This document shows positions 42,105 to 52,105 of a DNA stretch of 64,000 bases, in pieces. The notes beneath the pieces were generated by a model. That model was given only the letters and a program-made list of their open reading frames with translations, had not been told where the DNA came from and made no database searches. How positions within the stretch are numbered: the first letter of the stretch is position 1; every line of letters begins with the position of its first letter. The translations under genes and the position numbers were made by a program. The stretch is from Novosphingobium hassiacum (lineage in GTDB: Bacteria > Pseudomonadota > Alphaproteobacteria > Sphingomonadales > Sphingomonadaceae): NCBI RefSeq assembly GCF_014196055.1, contig NZ_JACICY010000002.1, forward strand, positions 186,001 to 250,000, in the 5' to 3' direction.

Positions 42105-45100
42105 TTAGAAGTTAACCTTGGCACCCATGCGGAAGTAGCGACCGTAGATGCCGTTACCGCCCTGGACCGGGTTGTAGAGGTGCGCACCGTAGGTGGTCAC
42201 TTCAACCGGAGGCAGGTTGTCGAACATGTTCATCACCGTGGCGGTCAAGGTGAAGCGGTCATTGACCCGCACCTTGCCCTGGAGATCGAACGTCCAGTAC
42301 TCGTCAACCGAACAACCGCTTGGGCTGTAACCCGGATCGCCAGCAACGCCGGTGATGAGGCTGCAGTCCTTGTAGCCGGTGCCCTGATCCTGCGCCGAGT
42401 AGTCATACCCGCCGAAGTAGTTGGTGGTCAGGCTGAGCTCGACCTTGTCACCGAAGGTGAGCGAGTTGAGCCAGTAGCCCTTCCACTTCGAGGTGCCCGA
42501 ACCGGCGGTCAGGTTGTAGTTACCTGCGGTGCCGTCATAGCGCTCGACGGTGCCATCGGGGAACTCGGTTTCCAGCTTGATGATGTAGCTGGCTTCGAGG
42601 TGGCTGCTCCAACGGATCGAGTCGGTGATACCAACGTCCGAGTCGATGCCGAAGTCCAGACCCGAAACACGCTGCGTGTTGGCATTGACCAGCTGTGACT
42701 GGACGAATGCGATACGCGGCAGGGCGTTGGGGTTGGCAAGATCGGGCGCATCAGGAACAACCGTGTAACCCGTCGGGATCGGCTGGCCAGCGTAGTAGGC
42801 AAGCAGCGCAGGCGTGTTGCTTGGCTGCGTGATCACGCCGGTCTTCTTGATGTTGTAGTAGTCGACCGAGAGCGACAGACCACGGATCGGCTCGAAGAAG
42901 ACGCCGCCAGTGAAGCTGCGCGACTTTTCAGGCTGAAGGTTGGGGCTGGCGAGCGTGGTCTGACCGTACGAGAAGTTCCGGACATACGCCGGGCAGCTCG
43001 TGAACGTGGCCGTGGTGCAACCATACTGGTTCAGGAAGAAGTTCGTGAACGGAACCGGCGAAGCGGTGACGTAACCCGTGGTCGGCAGAGCGTTTGCTTC
43101 ACCGAACGATGGAATACGGAAGCCCTTCGAGTAGGTACCGCGGATCAGCAGGCTGCGAACCGGCTGGAACTTCACACCGATCTTCGGCGAGAAGTTGCTC
43201 TGACCGCTGGAGTAGCTGTCATAGCGACCCGAAGCGTTGACCGTGACCTGCTCGATGATCGGCGCTTCGACTTCGCCGTATGCCGAGTAGACCCAACGGC
43301 TGCCCTTGGTACCGAACGCGTTCAACGTGAAGTAGCGCTGGGTCGGGCCGTTGTAGTCGGGGTTGCCGCTGGGAGCATCAACCGCTTCGTAACGGATCGA
43401 ACCACCGATTGCGACCGTCAGCGGACCACCTGGGAGATCGAACACCGAGCTCTGCAGGTTGCCGTCGAAGGCCACCTGGTCGGACGAGGCGTTGTTCACC
43501 AGGTCAGGCGAGATGAAATCCTGCTGAGCCTGGGTGTTCAGCGAGGGGTTCACGAAGTTGTACGAACCGCGGGCGATCGCCGTCAGCAGGTTGTTGATCT
43601 GGACGTAACCACGCTGCAGACGACGCAGGTCGATGTGCATGGCGGTTGCGCTCAGGTTGAACCCGATGTTGTCGGTGATGTCGCCGCTGAAGCCGACCGC
43701 ACCACGATAAGCGCGCGAACGCGTTTCGTTATAAGTTACGCGGTCAAGGATACGACCGGCGATGCGCGCGGTTTGACCGTTGGCTGCGAACGGATTGTTC
43801 GGGTTCAGGGTACCATTGGTCGCATTACAACCGGTGGCGACGCCACGCGGATCAGGCAGGCCGTTGGCGCAGACGTAGATCGGCAGCGACAGAGCGAACG
43901 ATCCGGGAGCGAGTGCACCACCGGTGCCCGAGGTGCTGAACTGCGGGAACAGGATACCGGTCGGCGCATTGCCGCGGATCGTTGCCGGGAGGCTCGTGTA
44001 GTTCACCGTGCTCTGCAGGAAGTTGAATTCTGCATAGCCTTCGATCGAGTCGGTGACCGCAGCGGTGAACTTGCCCGAAACACCCCAACGCTCGATTTCA
44101 GGCGAAATCGTGCCGTAGAGGTTGGTGTAGTCGAGCGTGCAGACCGTGCGGGGCGATGCCGGGTTGGCGGCGAACTGATCGTCGGTCAGCGTGTAGGGCG
44201 TGCCGAGTGCGCAACCGTTGGTGCCGAGGTCCTGGAAACGACCCTGCGCGGTGGTGTTCGTAGCGTCGTAAGGGCGCACGATCAGGTTGGCAGCTGTGCC
44301 CGGGAAGACACCGTCAGGTGCGTTGACGCGCAGGTCGGGGCCGCAGGTCTGGCCATCGGGCGAGCAGACGCCGCGTTCGTCATCCGAGTTGAACGGATAG
44401 CCGCGGTCCTTGTTCATGAGCTTGTTGCTCTTGTAGTAGAACCCGCTGAGGTAGGCGTTGTAGCCGTTCTCTTCGATGTCGCCCACGCCGCCCGTGACCG
44501 AGATGCGGTACTGCGAGGCGTCGCCGCGCTCGGAGATGCCGGCGTTCAGGCTGGCGGTGAGGCCCTTGACCTGGCGCTTGGTGATGATGTTGACAACGCC
44601 GGCGATGGCGTCGGCGCCGTATGCCGAAGATGCACCGTCGCGCAGGATTTCAACGCGCTCGACGATGTCGTCAGGGATGGTGTTGAGATCGACGAAGTTA
44701 CGCGTGCCGTCATCCGCGAGCGGATAGTAGGCGGCGCGCTGGCCGTCGAACAGGACGAGGGTGGAGTTGGTCGAAAGACCGCGCAGCGAGATTGCCGAAG
44801 CGCCCGCCGCAAACGCGCCGTTGGCCGAGAAGCTGTTGGTCAGCGCCGGGCCATTGTTGGCTGCCAGCGACTGCAGACCGTCCTGCACCGTAAACAGGCC
44901 GCGCTTGTCGAGGCTTTCGCTGCTCAGCACAGTAACGGGCGAAGGAGTTTCAGTATCGGCGCGACGCAGGATCGAGCCGGTAACCACGATGACCTTGCCG
45001 CCTGCGCAGCTTGGGTCGTCGGTCTGCACGTTGCAATCAACGGCGTCGCTTGGGGTTGTCGAAGCTTCCTGAGCGAAAGCGGCCGTCGAAATAAGTGCAA

Positions 45101-45158
45101 CGCCGATAACTAATGGCGCGGCGCTCGCACGGAGCGCGGAGAAAGATTTCTTGTTCAC
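42105..45158 (-). CDS. TonB-dependent outer-membrane receptor (1017 residues)
   Basis: A large outer-membrane receptor with a signal peptide (residues 1-28, ending STAAFA), an unusual short Cys-containing N-terminal linker (AVDCNVQTDDPSC), a TonB box GKVIVVTGS near residue 55, a plug domain (about 70-220, with GADAIAGVVNIIT), and a long barrel ending in the aromatic strand MGAKVNF. The start codon is GTG at 45158, which begins a proper signal peptide after AAAAGGG; the frame to 45215 adds a basic unrelated N-terminus. The substrate is unknown; sphingomonads have many of these for polysaccharides and siderophores. Confidence 0.91.
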   Translation of the reverse strand: MNKKSFSALRASAAPLVIGVALISTAAFAQEASTTPSDAVDCNVQTDDPSCAGGKVIVVTGSILRRADTETPSPVTVLSSESLDKRGLFTVQDGLQSLAANNGPALTNSFSANGAFAAGASAISLRGLSTNSTLVLFDGQRAAYYPLADDGTRNFVDLNTIPDDIVERVEILRDGASSAYGADAIAGVVNIITKRQVKGLTASLNAGISERGDASQYRISVTGGVGDIEENGYNAYLSGFYYKSNKLMNKDRGYPFNSDDERGVCSPDGQTCGPDLRVNAPDGVFPGTAANLIVRPYDATNTTAQGRFQDLGTNGCALGTPYTLTDDQFAANPASPRTVCTLDYTNLYGTISPEIERWGVSGKFTAAVTDSIEGYAEFNFLQSTVNYTSLPATIRGNAPTGILFPQFSTSGTGGALAPGSFALSLPIYVCANGLPDPRGVATGCNATNGTLNPNNPFAANGQTARIAGRILDRVTYNETRSRAYRGAVGFSGDITDNIGFNLSATAMHIDLRRLQRGYVQINNLLTAIARGSYNFVNPSLNTQAQQDFISPDLVNNASSDQVAFDGNLQSSVFDLPGGPLTVAIGGSIRYEAVDAPSGNPDYNGPTQRYFTLNAFGTKGSRWVYSAYGEVEAPIIEQVTVNASGRYDSYSSGQSNFSPKIGVKFQPVRSLLIRGTYSKGFRIPSFGEANALPTTGYVTASPVPFTNFFLNQYGCTTATFTSCPAYVRNFSYGQTTLASPNLQPEKSRSFTGGVFFEPIRGLSLSVDYYNIKKTGVITQPSNTPALLAYYAGQPIPTGYTVVPDAPDLANPNALPRIAFVQSQLVNANTQRVSGLDFGIDSDVGITDSIRWSSHLEASYIIKLETEFPDGTVERYDGTAGNYNLTAGSGTSKWKGYWLNSLTFGDKVELSLTTNYFGGYDYSAQDQGTGYKDCSLITGVAGDPGYSPSGCSVDEYWTFDLQGKVRVNDRFTLTATVMNMFDNLPPVEVTTYGAHLYNPVQGGNGIYGRYFRMGAKVNF

Positions 45159-45517
45159 GTTGTCCAGTCCCTTTTGTCCTGTCCGCCTGCGCCCCCGAAG
45201 TCTGGCAACAAGCACTTTCCCGTTTCACCCTATCTCAGGACCGCGACGCGAAACCGAAGCGGCTTTGCCCCAAGGCTAGCGGGAAAAGATGTACCTGTTT
45301 GGCTGAAAGGAGTGGTTAGTTACAAACACGAATGACAATTGCGAAATGAATCCACAACCTGTGTATCAAAACTGCCACACCGCCTTTGGTACACGTCAGA
45401 ACCCCCGAGTTTACCGAGCGTTAGGGGTGGTGCATGGAAATTACACATGGCGGCCATTCACTTGCCATTAATTACAACGGAGACGGTTTCGACTGTAACA
45501 ACGGGCTTTTTCGCGCC
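45159..45517. other. Intergenic region: receptor leader/promoter and end of M23 gene
   Basis: This 359-bp gap is noticeably richer in A and T than its surroundings. It should contain the promoter of the minus-strand TonB receptor gene and the 3' end of the M23 gene. I see no convincing -35/-10 pair, no RNA gene and no coding frame with a ribosome-binding site. Confidence 0.55.
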
Positions 45518-46372
45518 TTAACGGGTTGCGTCTGAAACCATGTCACGCAGCAGCAGGATCGGATCGAGCCGGTTGCGCTGCCACATAACCGCCCAGTGCA
45601 AATGTGGCCCGGTAGCGCGTCCGGTCATCCCGATCTGACCGAGCGGCTCGTCCTGCAGCACGATCGCCCCTTCGCGAACCAGCAATTGCGATGCGTGGAG
45701 GAAGGCGCTGTTGAGGCCATTGCCGTGATCGAGAATCAGCAGGTGGCCCTCCAGCGTAAAGGGCGTGGTTGCCGCAAGCACCACGACACCGTCGGCCGGA
45801 GCGACATAGGTCGTGGCAGCACCGCCTGCGATGTCGAGGCCCGAGTGATATGAGCCGGGCTCCCCCTTGTAGATGCGTTGCGAGCCGAAGCGGCCCGAGA
45901 AGCGACCGGGGGCGGGGCGGACGAAGTCCTGCCGCCAGCCTTGTGCGCCGGTGTCGAGTGCGCGGGCCGCCCTGATCCGCGTGAGTTCGCCCTCGCGGAT
46001 GCGCAGGAAATCGGCATCGGGTACGCCGCCGGGGCGCTTGGCGACGTTGACACGTTCGATCGCCCAGGCGCGCGGGGTGATAGTGAGTGGAAGCGTCACA
46101 GTCGAGCTGTCGGCAAGCGTCGCGACGAGTTGCGCGGCGGGGCCCGCGTCACGGTCGAACGCGATCAGGAACCTGTTGTCGAAGGAAACCGGGACCGGCT
46201 TGCCGTCGAGCGCCAGTGCGCGGGTGCCCGGTTGGACCCTGCCGCGTAGCCAGCCACCCTGGGTGAGCCGACCGCCGGGGTCGAGCATGATCGGAGGGAG
46301 CGGGGTATTGCCAGTGAGCAGTGCGGCAAGGGCTGTGCCGCTGCCGACGACGAACTGCCGCCGGTCGATCAT
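45518..46372 (-). CDS. M23 family metallopeptidase
   Basis: A 284-residue exported lysostaphin-type zinc endopeptidase or LytM-like activator of cell-wall amidases. The N-terminus MIDRRQFVVGSGTALAALL carries a twin-arginine-like RRQF signal. The C-terminal domain has the HSGLDIA and HLHWAV motifs that supply zinc ligands (about 195 and 260). The middle is an alpha/beta region without known motifs. The start overlaps the DUF2093 stop by ATGA, so the two are coupled. Confidence 0.89.
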   Translation of the reverse strand: MIDRRQFVVGSGTALAALLTGNTPLPPIMLDPGGRLTQGGWLRGRVQPGTRALALDGKPVPVSFDNRFLIAFDRDAGPAAQLVATLADSSTVTLPLTITPRAWAIERVNVAKRPGGVPDADFLRIREGELTRIRAARALDTGAQGWRQDFVRPAPGRFSGRFGSQRIYKGEPGSYHSGLDIAGGAATTYVAPADGVVVLAATTPFTLEGHLLILDHGNGLNSAFLHASQLLVREGAIVLQDEPLGQIGMTGRATGPHLHWAVMWQRNRLDPILLLRDMVSDATR

Positions 46373-46572
46373 GCGCTCTCGAGGTGGCGGCGCGTCGAAA
46401 TCTCGCAGGTCGCGTAGGCCTCCTGGCGCGGCGCGCTCCAGTAGCGCAGCGCGTCGAGCGGGATCTGCTGGCCGGTGACAGCGCACAGCACATGGTCGCC
46501 TGCAGAGAGCTGGCGGAAGCCGCCGGGAAGGTACTGAAGGCGCGCAAGGCGGCCGGAGGGGGACATCAACAT
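46369..46572 (-). CDS. DUF2093 domain small protein
   Basis: A 67-residue protein of the DUF2093 family, conserved in alphaproteobacteria and without known function. The sequence LPGGFRQLSAGDHVLCAVTGQQIPLDALRYWSAPRQEAY is diagnostic. The ATG at 46572 (or 46566) has no clear ribosome-binding site; its TGA overlaps the start of the M23 peptidase gene (ATGA). xseA ends 27 bp upstream on the same strand, so xseA, DUF2093 and the M23 gene may be co-transcribed, an arrangement common in this group. Confidence 0.84.
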   Translation of the reverse strand: MLMSPSGRLARLQYLPGGFRQLSAGDHVLCAVTGQQIPLDALRYWSAPRQEAYATCEISTRRHLESA

Positions 46573-46598
46573 GGGTTCAATGTAGCGACTGATGCGCC

Positions 46599-48062
46599 TC
46601 AGAACAATTCCTGCTGGCCCGCCGGGGGAACGACGGGGCGCGGGCGGGGTACAGGGCGAGTGCCGCCTGTGGTCACATCGAGTGTGCCGTCGGCGAACTT
46701 GAGCGTCAGCGCGATGCGCGATTCTGCGGTCTGGCGGTCCTTGACGAGGTGGCCATCCTTGTCGGTGACGAGGACGTAGCCGCGCTGAAGCGGAGCTTCC
46801 GGATCGAGCGAACGGCGCAGGCGGTCAAGCGCATCGACCTTGCCGCGCGCGTGATCGATCCTTTGGAGCAGGACTTCGGGGCGCAGGCGCTGGGCGGCGA
46901 GGCGCTCGCGCTCGCGTCCTATGCGGGTGGCGAGCAGGGCGGGGCGCAGCGATCCGGCGTGGCGGGCAAGCAGCGATCCGGCGATCTCGGTACGGTGGAG
47001 CAGGGCACGGCGCAGCCGCTCGGCCAGATCGTCGACGCGTTGGGCCTGACCCTGAAGCAGTGCCTGCGGCTGGGGCAGGCGCTGGCTGCGCGCTTCGAGG
47101 CGTTCTTTGGCCTGCGCCAGTTGGCGGGCGAGCGCGCGGCGCTGGCGGGCGTTGAGATCGGCGACGAACGCCGCGAGTTCGGCCTGTACCGGTACTGCGA
47201 GTTCGGCGGCGGCGGTGGGGGTCGGTGCGCGCCAGTCTGCGGCGAAATCGCACAACGTGGTGTCGGTTTCATGGCCGACCGCGCTGATGATCGGAATGGT
47301 GCATTCGGCGACCGCGCGGACGACTTCCTCCTCGTTGAAGCCCCAGAGGTCCTCGATCGAGCCGCCGCCGCGCGCGACGATGACGAGATCGGGGCGCGGG
47401 ATCGCGCCGTTTTCGGGAAGGTTCGAAAACCCGCGCACGGCGTTGGCGACTTGCGCGCCTGAGCCTTGGCCTTGCACCAGCACCGGCCAGACGATGACGC
47501 GCGTGGGGAAGCGGTCCGACAGGCGGTGGAGGATGTCGCGGATCACCGCGCCGGTGGGTGAGGTGACGACGCCGATCACGCGCGGGAGGAAGGGCAGGGC
47601 CTTTTTGCGCGCGGGGTCGAACAGGCCTTCGGATTCCAGCCGCGCTTTCAGCTTGGCGAGCAGGGCGAGCAGCGCGCCTTCGCCCGCAACCTCCATGCGC
47701 TCGATCACGATCTGGTAGTTCGACCGGCCGGGGTAGGTGGTCAATTTTCCGGTGGCGATGACTTCGACGCCGTCTTCCGGACGGAAGCCGAGCTTCTGGA
47801 CGCCGCCACGCCACATCACGCCATCGAGGCGAGCGCCTTCGTCCTTGAGGCTGAGGTATAGGTGACCCGAGGCGGCGCGTTTGACGCCCGACAGTTCGCC
47901 GCGCACGCGGACGAAGCCGAAGCGATCCTCGACCGTGCGCTTCAACAGCGCGGAAATCTCGGAGATCGACAGGGCCGGAGCGTTGTCGCCAGCCGATTCC
48001 CTCGCTAGGAGCCCGCCGGACGGATTGCTGTCATCGTCGTGCGGCGCGGAAGGGAATGCCAT
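46599..48062 (-). CDS. xseA: Exodeoxyribonuclease VII large subunit
   Basis: Catalytic subunit of exonuclease VII, which degrades single-stranded DNA to oligonucleotides; 487 residues. It has the N-terminal OB-fold ([12 protein letters not shown]), the GxxPxxL and [13 protein letters not shown] motifs (near residue 238), and the [17 protein letters not shown] segment. A long coiled-coil-like helical region (about 300-430) follows. The ATG at 48062 has AGGA five bases upstream on the minus strand. Its start codon overlaps the start of the divergent purD gene (CATG). Confidence 0.95.
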   Translation of the reverse strand: MAFPSAPHDDDSNPSGGLLARESAGDNAPALSISEISALLKRTVEDRFGFVRVRGELSGVKRAASGHLYLSLKDEGARLDGVMWRGGVQKLGFRPEDGVEVIATGKLTTYPGRSNYQIVIERMEVAGEGALLALLAKLKARLESEGLFDPARKKALPFLPRVIGVVTSPTGAVIRDILHRLSDRFPTRVIVWPVLVQGQGSGAQVANAVRGFSNLPENGAIPRPDLVIVARGGGSIEDLWGFNEEEVVRAVAECTIPIISAVGHETDTTLCDFAADWRAPTPTAAAELAVPVQAELAAFVADLNARQRRALARQLAQAKERLEARSQRLPQPQALLQGQAQRVDDLAERLRRALLHRTEIAGSLLARHAGSLRPALLATRIGRERERLAAQRLRPEVLLQRIDHARGKVDALDRLRRSLDPEAPLQRGYVLVTDKDGHLVKDRQTAESRIALTLKFADGTLDVTTGGTRPVPRPRPVVPPAGQQELF

Positions 48063-49350
48063 GAATATCCTGCTGATCGGGTCGGGTGGGCGCGAACATG
48101 CGCTGGCCTGGAAAATGGCCCAATCGCCGCTGACCGGCAAGCTCTATGCGGCACCCGGAAATCCGGGCGTGGCCGAACATGCGGAAATCGTCGCGCTGGA
48201 ACTGACCGATCACGCCGCGGTGGTGACATTCTGCGAGACGCAGCGGGTCGGGCTGATCGTGGTCGGCCCCGAAGCGCCACTGGTCGATGGGCTGACGGAT
48301 TCGCTGCGGGCAGCCGGATTTTCGGTGTTCGGGCCGAGCCGGGCGGCGGCGCAGCTCGAAGGGTCGAAGGGCTTCACCAAGGACTTGTGCGAGCGCGCAG
48401 GCATTCCGACCGCCGGCTATGTTCGCGCCAAGTCGCTGGCCGAGGCGCGGGCGGCTTTGACGCGGTTCGGTGCGCCGGTGGTGATCAAGGCCGATGGGCT
48501 GGCGGCGGGCAAGGGCGTGGTCGTGGCGATGACCATGGCCGAGGCAGAGGCCGCCGTGGACGACATGTTCGACGGCGCGTTCGGCTCAGCCGGGGCCGAG
48601 GTCGTGATCGAGGAGTTCATGACCGGCGAGGAGGCGAGCTTCTTTGCGCTGACCGATGGCGCGACGATCGTGTCCTTCGGATCGGCGCAGGATCACAAGC
48701 GCGTCGGCGATGGCGATGTGGGGCCGAATACCGGTGGCATGGGCGCCTACAGCCCGGCGCGGGTGCTGACCGGCGAGTTGGAGGCGCAAGTGCTGTCGCG
48801 GATCGTCGCGCCGACGGTCAAGGCGATGGCGGACGAGGGGATGCCCTATTCGGGTGTGCTCTATGCCGGGCTGATGCTGACCGAAGAGGGGCCAAAGCTG
48901 ATCGAATACAACGCGCGGTTCGGCGATCCTGAGTGTCAGGTGCTGATGATGCGGCTGGAAAGCGATCTGGTGGAACTGCTGCTGGCCTGTGCGGACAACA
49001 AGCTGTCCTCGATTGAGTCGCCGCGCTTTTCACCCGACGTGGCGATGACCGTGGTGATGGCGGCGAACGGCTATCCGGGCACGCCGGATAAGGGTGGGCG
49101 GATCGACCATATCCCCGCAGCCGAGGCGACAGGAGCGAGAGTATTCCATGCCGGGACCGCGCTGTCGGGTGATGGTGTGCTGAGCGCGAACGGCGGGCGC
49201 GTGCTGAACGTCACCGCTCGCGGCGCATCGGTCAAGGAAGCGCGCGACCGGGCCTATGTGGCGGTCGATGCCATCAGCTTTCCGACCGGATTCTGTCGGC
49301 GCGACATCGGCTGGCGCGAGATTGAGCGGGAAGAGGCTGAACAGGGGTAG
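48061..49350 (+). CDS. purD: Phosphoribosylamine-glycine ligase
   Basis: ATP-dependent step 2 of de novo purine synthesis; 429 residues, the normal length. ATP-grasp landmarks are [11 protein letters not shown] (8-18), [18 protein letters not shown], the [12 protein letters not shown] segment and the [11 protein letters not shown] motif near residue 288. The ATG at 48061 has GGAAGGGA seven bases upstream. Its ATG shares bases with the xseA start on the other strand, so both promoters must lie inside the neighbouring coding sequence. Confidence 0.97.
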   Translation: MNILLIGSGGREHALAWKMAQSPLTGKLYAAPGNPGVAEHAEIVALELTDHAAVVTFCETQRVGLIVVGPEAPLVDGLTDSLRAAGFSVFGPSRAAAQLEGSKGFTKDLCERAGIPTAGYVRAKSLAEARAALTRFGAPVVIKADGLAAGKGVVVAMTMAEAEAAVDDMFDGAFGSAGAEVVIEEFMTGEEASFFALTDGATIVSFGSAQDHKRVGDGDVGPNTGGMGAYSPARVLTGELEAQVLSRIVAPTVKAMADEGMPYSGVLYAGLMLTEEGPKLIEYNARFGDPECQVLMMRLESDLVELLLACADNKLSSIESPRFSPDVAMTVVMAANGYPGTPDKGGRIDHIPAAEATGARVFHAGTALSGDGVLSANGGRVLNVTARGASVKEARDRAYVAVDAISFPTGFCRRDIGWREIEREEAEQG

Positions 49351-49369
49351 CAATCCTACCCTCGCCCGC

Positions 49370-49385
49370 TTCCCGCGGGCGGGAA
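49370..49385. repeat. Short perfect hairpin between purD and hemerythrin
   Basis: TTCCCGC-GG-GCGGGAA forms a 7-bp stem, flanked by further G/C-rich runs, between the convergent purD and hemerythrin genes. It shares the TCCCGC core with the REP hairpins at 14919 and 17045 and may act as a transcription end. Confidence 0.55.
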
Positions 49386-49429
49386 GGGGGCAAAGGGCAG
49401 TTGTTGCCGCCCTCCGCGCACTGCACGTT

Positions 49430-49930
49430 TCAGGCGTGGACGACGCGCAGCTCTGCCGCTGGGAGGGCTTCGGTCTTGGCCTGCGCGATCAGTTCCTTCT
49501 TGCGTGCAAGCATTGCGTCACGCAGCGCGACCATGTCGAGTCCGGCTTCACGGGCCTGCGCGAACATGCCTTCCGAGCGCGCTTCTTCCTCATGGACGTG
49601 GTGCTTGATCTCTTCGCTGAGCACCTTGACCTTGGCATCGAAGAATTCGTCATCGGGTGACGAAGCCATGATGTCGTTGATCAGCACTTTGGCTGCGTCA
49701 TGCTCGACATGGGCTTCGGTATAGGTCTCTTCCTCGATCTTGCCCTTGCAGGCAGGGTAGAAGATCTCTTCCTCGATGATCGTGTGGATCTTCAGCTCGT
49801 TGCAGATCTGCTGGGCAAGGGCAGCCTTCTTGTCGTCCTTGGCGCTTTCGAATTTCTCGAACAGGCCTTCGACCGTGCGGTGGTCGGCCTTGAGCAGGGC
49901 AATCGCGTCGGTGTAAGTGGTCTGGGCCAT
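49430..49930 (-). CDS. Hemerythrin-like (HHE domain) protein
   Basis: A 166-residue four-helix protein of the hemerythrin HHE family, which binds a di-iron centre and may sense or store oxygen or NO or protect against iron stress. The metal-ligand pattern is seen as KADHRTV (His17), KIHTIIEEEIFYP (His48, Glu52), EAHVEHD (His73, His77), and HHVHEEE. The C-terminal 35 residues are a Lys/Ala-rich helix. It is monocistronic and convergent with purD. The neighbourhood contains an NsrR/globin pair, but the link is not demonstrated. Confidence 0.9.
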   Translation of the reverse strand: MAQTTYTDAIALLKADHRTVEGLFEKFESAKDDKKAALAQQICNELKIHTIIEEEIFYPACKGKIEEETYTEAHVEHDAAKVLINDIMASSPDDEFFDAKVKVLSEEIKHHVHEEEARSEGMFAQAREAGLDMVALRDAMLARKKELIAQAKTEALPAAELRVVHA

Positions 49931-50069
49931 GATATGTCCTCATGAACGGTGCATTGCCGGGACAATCCATTGATCGCGTGCATGTTCCGCATCGGCGTTT
50001 GTAAACATTGTTATGAAGATGGCTGCGCGCGCCTCCGGAACGTCGAGGCGTTCGCGCGGTTGAACCGGC

Positions 50070-50861
50070 ATGACCGAAACTGCCAATCAAACGCCGGGCC
50101 ATCTGCGCTGGCCGAGTACACTATGGCTGATCCGCCATGGACAAAGCGCGGGCAACGTTGCGCGGGACGAAGCGGACGCGCTTGGCGCGCACCGGATCGC
50201 GCTCGACCACCGCGATGTAGACGTTCCGCTCTCGGCATTGGGGCGTGAGCAGGCCTGCGCCTTGGGGCACTGGTTCGCGAGTGGCGAGGAAGGGGCGCGG
50301 CCCGAAGTCGTCCTTGCCAGCCCCTATGTGCGCGCAGTGCAGACCGCCGAGTTGTTTCGCGAGGCGGGCGGATGTGACGCGGACTTGCGCATCTGCATTG
50401 ACGAGCGGCTGCGCGAGAAAGAATTCGGCGTGCTCGACGGGCTCACCGTCAGCGGTATTCACCACTTCGAGCCGGAGCAGGCGCAGTTCCGCAAGGTGCT
50501 CGGCAAGTTCTATCACCGGCCGCCCGGCGGCGAGAGCTGGGTCGATGTGATCTTCCGGCTGCGTGCGCTGCTCGACACGGTGTCGCTGCACTATGCGGGC
50601 AAGCGCGTGATGATCGTCGGGCATCAGGTGGTGGTGCTGTGCATGCGCTATATTATCGAGCACATGACCGAGGCGGATATCCTGGCGATCGACCGCGAGG
50701 GTGACGTCGCCAACTGTGCGGTCACGCAATACCGCCACGATACCAGCGCCAAAGGCGATGGGCAGCTGGTCCTCGAACGCTACAACGTGGTCGCGCCGAT
50801 GATCCGTGAAGGCACCGAGGCGACGCGTGAGCCCGATCAGATGGTCGCTGCTCGTGGGTAG
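50070..50861 (+). CDS. Histidine phosphatase family protein
   Basis: A 263-residue phosphoglycerate-mutase-like phosphatase. The active-site RHG lies at Arg22-His23-Gly24 (LIRHGQS), the second Arg in SPYVRAVQTA, and the catalytic His in the VGHQVVVLC segment near residue 190, so the family pocket is complete. The substrate is unknown: the family includes broad phosphatases, phosphosugar and mutase-like enzymes. Its stop lies inside the next gene's 5' end (overlap of about 35 bp), so it is co-translated with the NAD(P)H-hydrate dehydratase gene. Confidence 0.9.
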   Translation: MTETANQTPGHLRWPSTLWLIRHGQSAGNVARDEADALGAHRIALDHRDVDVPLSALGREQACALGHWFASGEEGARPEVVLASPYVRAVQTAELFREAGGCDADLRICIDERLREKEFGVLDGLTVSGIHHFEPEQAQFRKVLGKFYHRPPGGESWVDVIFRLRALLDTVSLHYAGKRVMIVGHQVVVLCMRYIIEHMTEADILAIDREGDVANCAVTQYRHDTSAKGDGQLVLERYNVVAPMIREGTEATREPDQMVAARG

Positions 50862-51735
50862 CGCCCTGACGCTTGACGGCGCGTGGTTGCGCGCCAATCC
50901 GCTACCCCAGCCCGACGAACAGGCCGACAAGAATGCACGCGGCCGCGTGGTCGTGGTCGGCGGGTGCCTGACCGTGCCCGGCGGGGTGCGGTTGACAGCG
51001 GAAGCGGCCCTGCGCGCGGGTGCGGGGAAGGTCCAAGTGGCGACGATAGAGGCCGCTGCAGTCGCGATCGGGGCGTTCCTGCCCGAGATTGCGGTCTGGC
51101 CACTGAAAGCCAACGCTGTGGGTGAGATCGATGCGGGGCTTGCGGAACTCGACAGCCATTTGGCCAAATGCGACGCGCTGGTGCTGGGTCCGGCAATGGG
51201 CTGCGCAGATCAGGCTTCGCTCTTGGTTGCCGCTGTAATGGGCCACGATGTCGAGGGAGGGCTCGTGCTGGACGCGGCAGCGCTGATGACGCTGGGAACG
51301 CATGCGGAGGCGCTACGACGGCGTGCCAGTCCGGCAGTTCTGACGCCGCACATCGGCGAGATTGCCGCTTTGCTCGACCGCGCTGCGAGCGAGATCGAAA
51401 GCGACCGTGAGGTGGCGGTGGTCGAATGCGCGCAGCGGTTCGGTGCGGTGGTCGTGCTCAAGGGTTCGGTGAGCTATGTTGCAGCACCCGACGGGACCGT
51501 CTTCGCCTACAGCGGCGGCAATGTCGGGCTGGCGACGGGCGGGTCGGGCGATGTCATGGCCGGGATCGCGGGCGCACTGATCGCGCGAGGAACACCGCCA
51601 CTGACCGCCGCGCTATGGTCGGTATGGCTTCACGGCGAGGCCGGGCGGCGCTGTGCCGAGGCGATCGGCCCGCTGGGGTTTCTGGCCAGCGAGCTGCTGT
51701 CGTTCATTCCGCAGGTAATGGATCGAGCTGGGTGA
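50827..51735 (+). CDS. nnrD: ADP/ATP-dependent NAD(P)H-hydrate dehydratase
   Basis: Repairs hydrated NAD(P)H; 302 residues with the ribokinase-like fold. The GRVVVVGG start strand, [14 protein letters not shown] and the C-terminal [13 protein letters not shown]-binding motif near residue 245 are characteristic. The N-terminal NnrE epimerase domain seen in many bacterial fusions is absent. The GTG at 50827, with GAGG seven bases upstream, was chosen; a GTG at 50806 and one at 50854 are other options. The gene overlaps the phosphatase gene by 35 bp and the convergent ferredoxin gene by 32 bp. Confidence 0.88.
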   Translation: MSPIRWSLLVGSALTLDGAWLRANPLPQPDEQADKNARGRVVVVGGCLTVPGGVRLTAEAALRAGAGKVQVATIEAAAVAIGAFLPEIAVWPLKANAVGEIDAGLAELDSHLAKCDALVLGPAMGCADQASLLVAAVMGHDVEGGLVLDAAALMTLGTHAEALRRRASPAVLTPHIGEIAALLDRAASEIESDREVAVVECAQRFGAVVVLKGSVSYVAAPDGTVFAYSGGNVGLATGGSGDVMAGIAGALIARGTPPLTAALWSVWLHGEAGRRCAEAIGPLGFLASELLSFIPQVMDRAG

Positions 51736-52105
51736 GTGCGGGCGGGTTGAGGCGATAGTCCTCTACCGGAACGCCGCCGATGATGTGCTCCTGAATGATG
51801 CGCTCAAGCACGTCCGGCGTGCACGAGTGGTACCAGACGTTATCGGGCTGGACGACCGCGATCGGCCCGACGAAGCAGACTCGCAGGCAGCTGACCTTGT
51901 TTCGCAACACGCCCTGCGCACCGCCAAGTTTCAACTTGCCGAGGCGGCGCTTGAGATAGTTCCAGGACTCCTCACCCAGTTCACGCGGGGCGCATTTGTC
52001 CTTGTCCGGGCCTGCACAGAGCAGGATCTGGCGATGCGGACGGAACCCACCCAATTGCTCGAGCGCTTTTTCGGCTTGCTCGATACCTTCTGCTGTCGCG
52101 ATCAC
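51704..52105 (-). CDS. Thioredoxin-like [2Fe-2S] ferredoxin
   Basis: A 133-residue protein with the thioredoxin-like ferredoxin fold. Cluster ligands would be Cys30 and Cys38 ([11 protein letters not shown]) and Cys73 and Cys77 (CLRVC), matching the C-x7-C...C-x3-C pattern. It may carry electrons or sense redox state; a partner is not evident. The start overlaps the S9 peptidase stop by ATGA (52102-52105), so it is the last gene of a minus-strand run, and it overlaps nnrD by 32 bp at its 3' end. Confidence 0.88.
   Translation of the reverse strand: MIATAEGIEQAEKALEQLGGFRPHRQILLCAGPDKDKCAPRELGEESWNYLKRRLGKLKLGGAQGVLRNKVSCLRVCFVGPIAVVQPDNVWYHSCTPDVLERIIQEHIIGGVPVEDYRLNPPALTQLDPLPAE

Noticed and set aside
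43635-45113. Long plus-strand frame antisense to the TonB receptor
   Set aside because: It is a mirror of the GC-rich receptor gene, rich in Arg, Ala and Val with no domain, and no promoter or ribosome-binding site.
49931-50069. Stress-sigma (EcfG-type GGAAC) promoter before the hemerythrin gene
   Set aside because: GGAAC is present on the minus strand, but no GTT at the expected spacing follows, so the match is not convincing.
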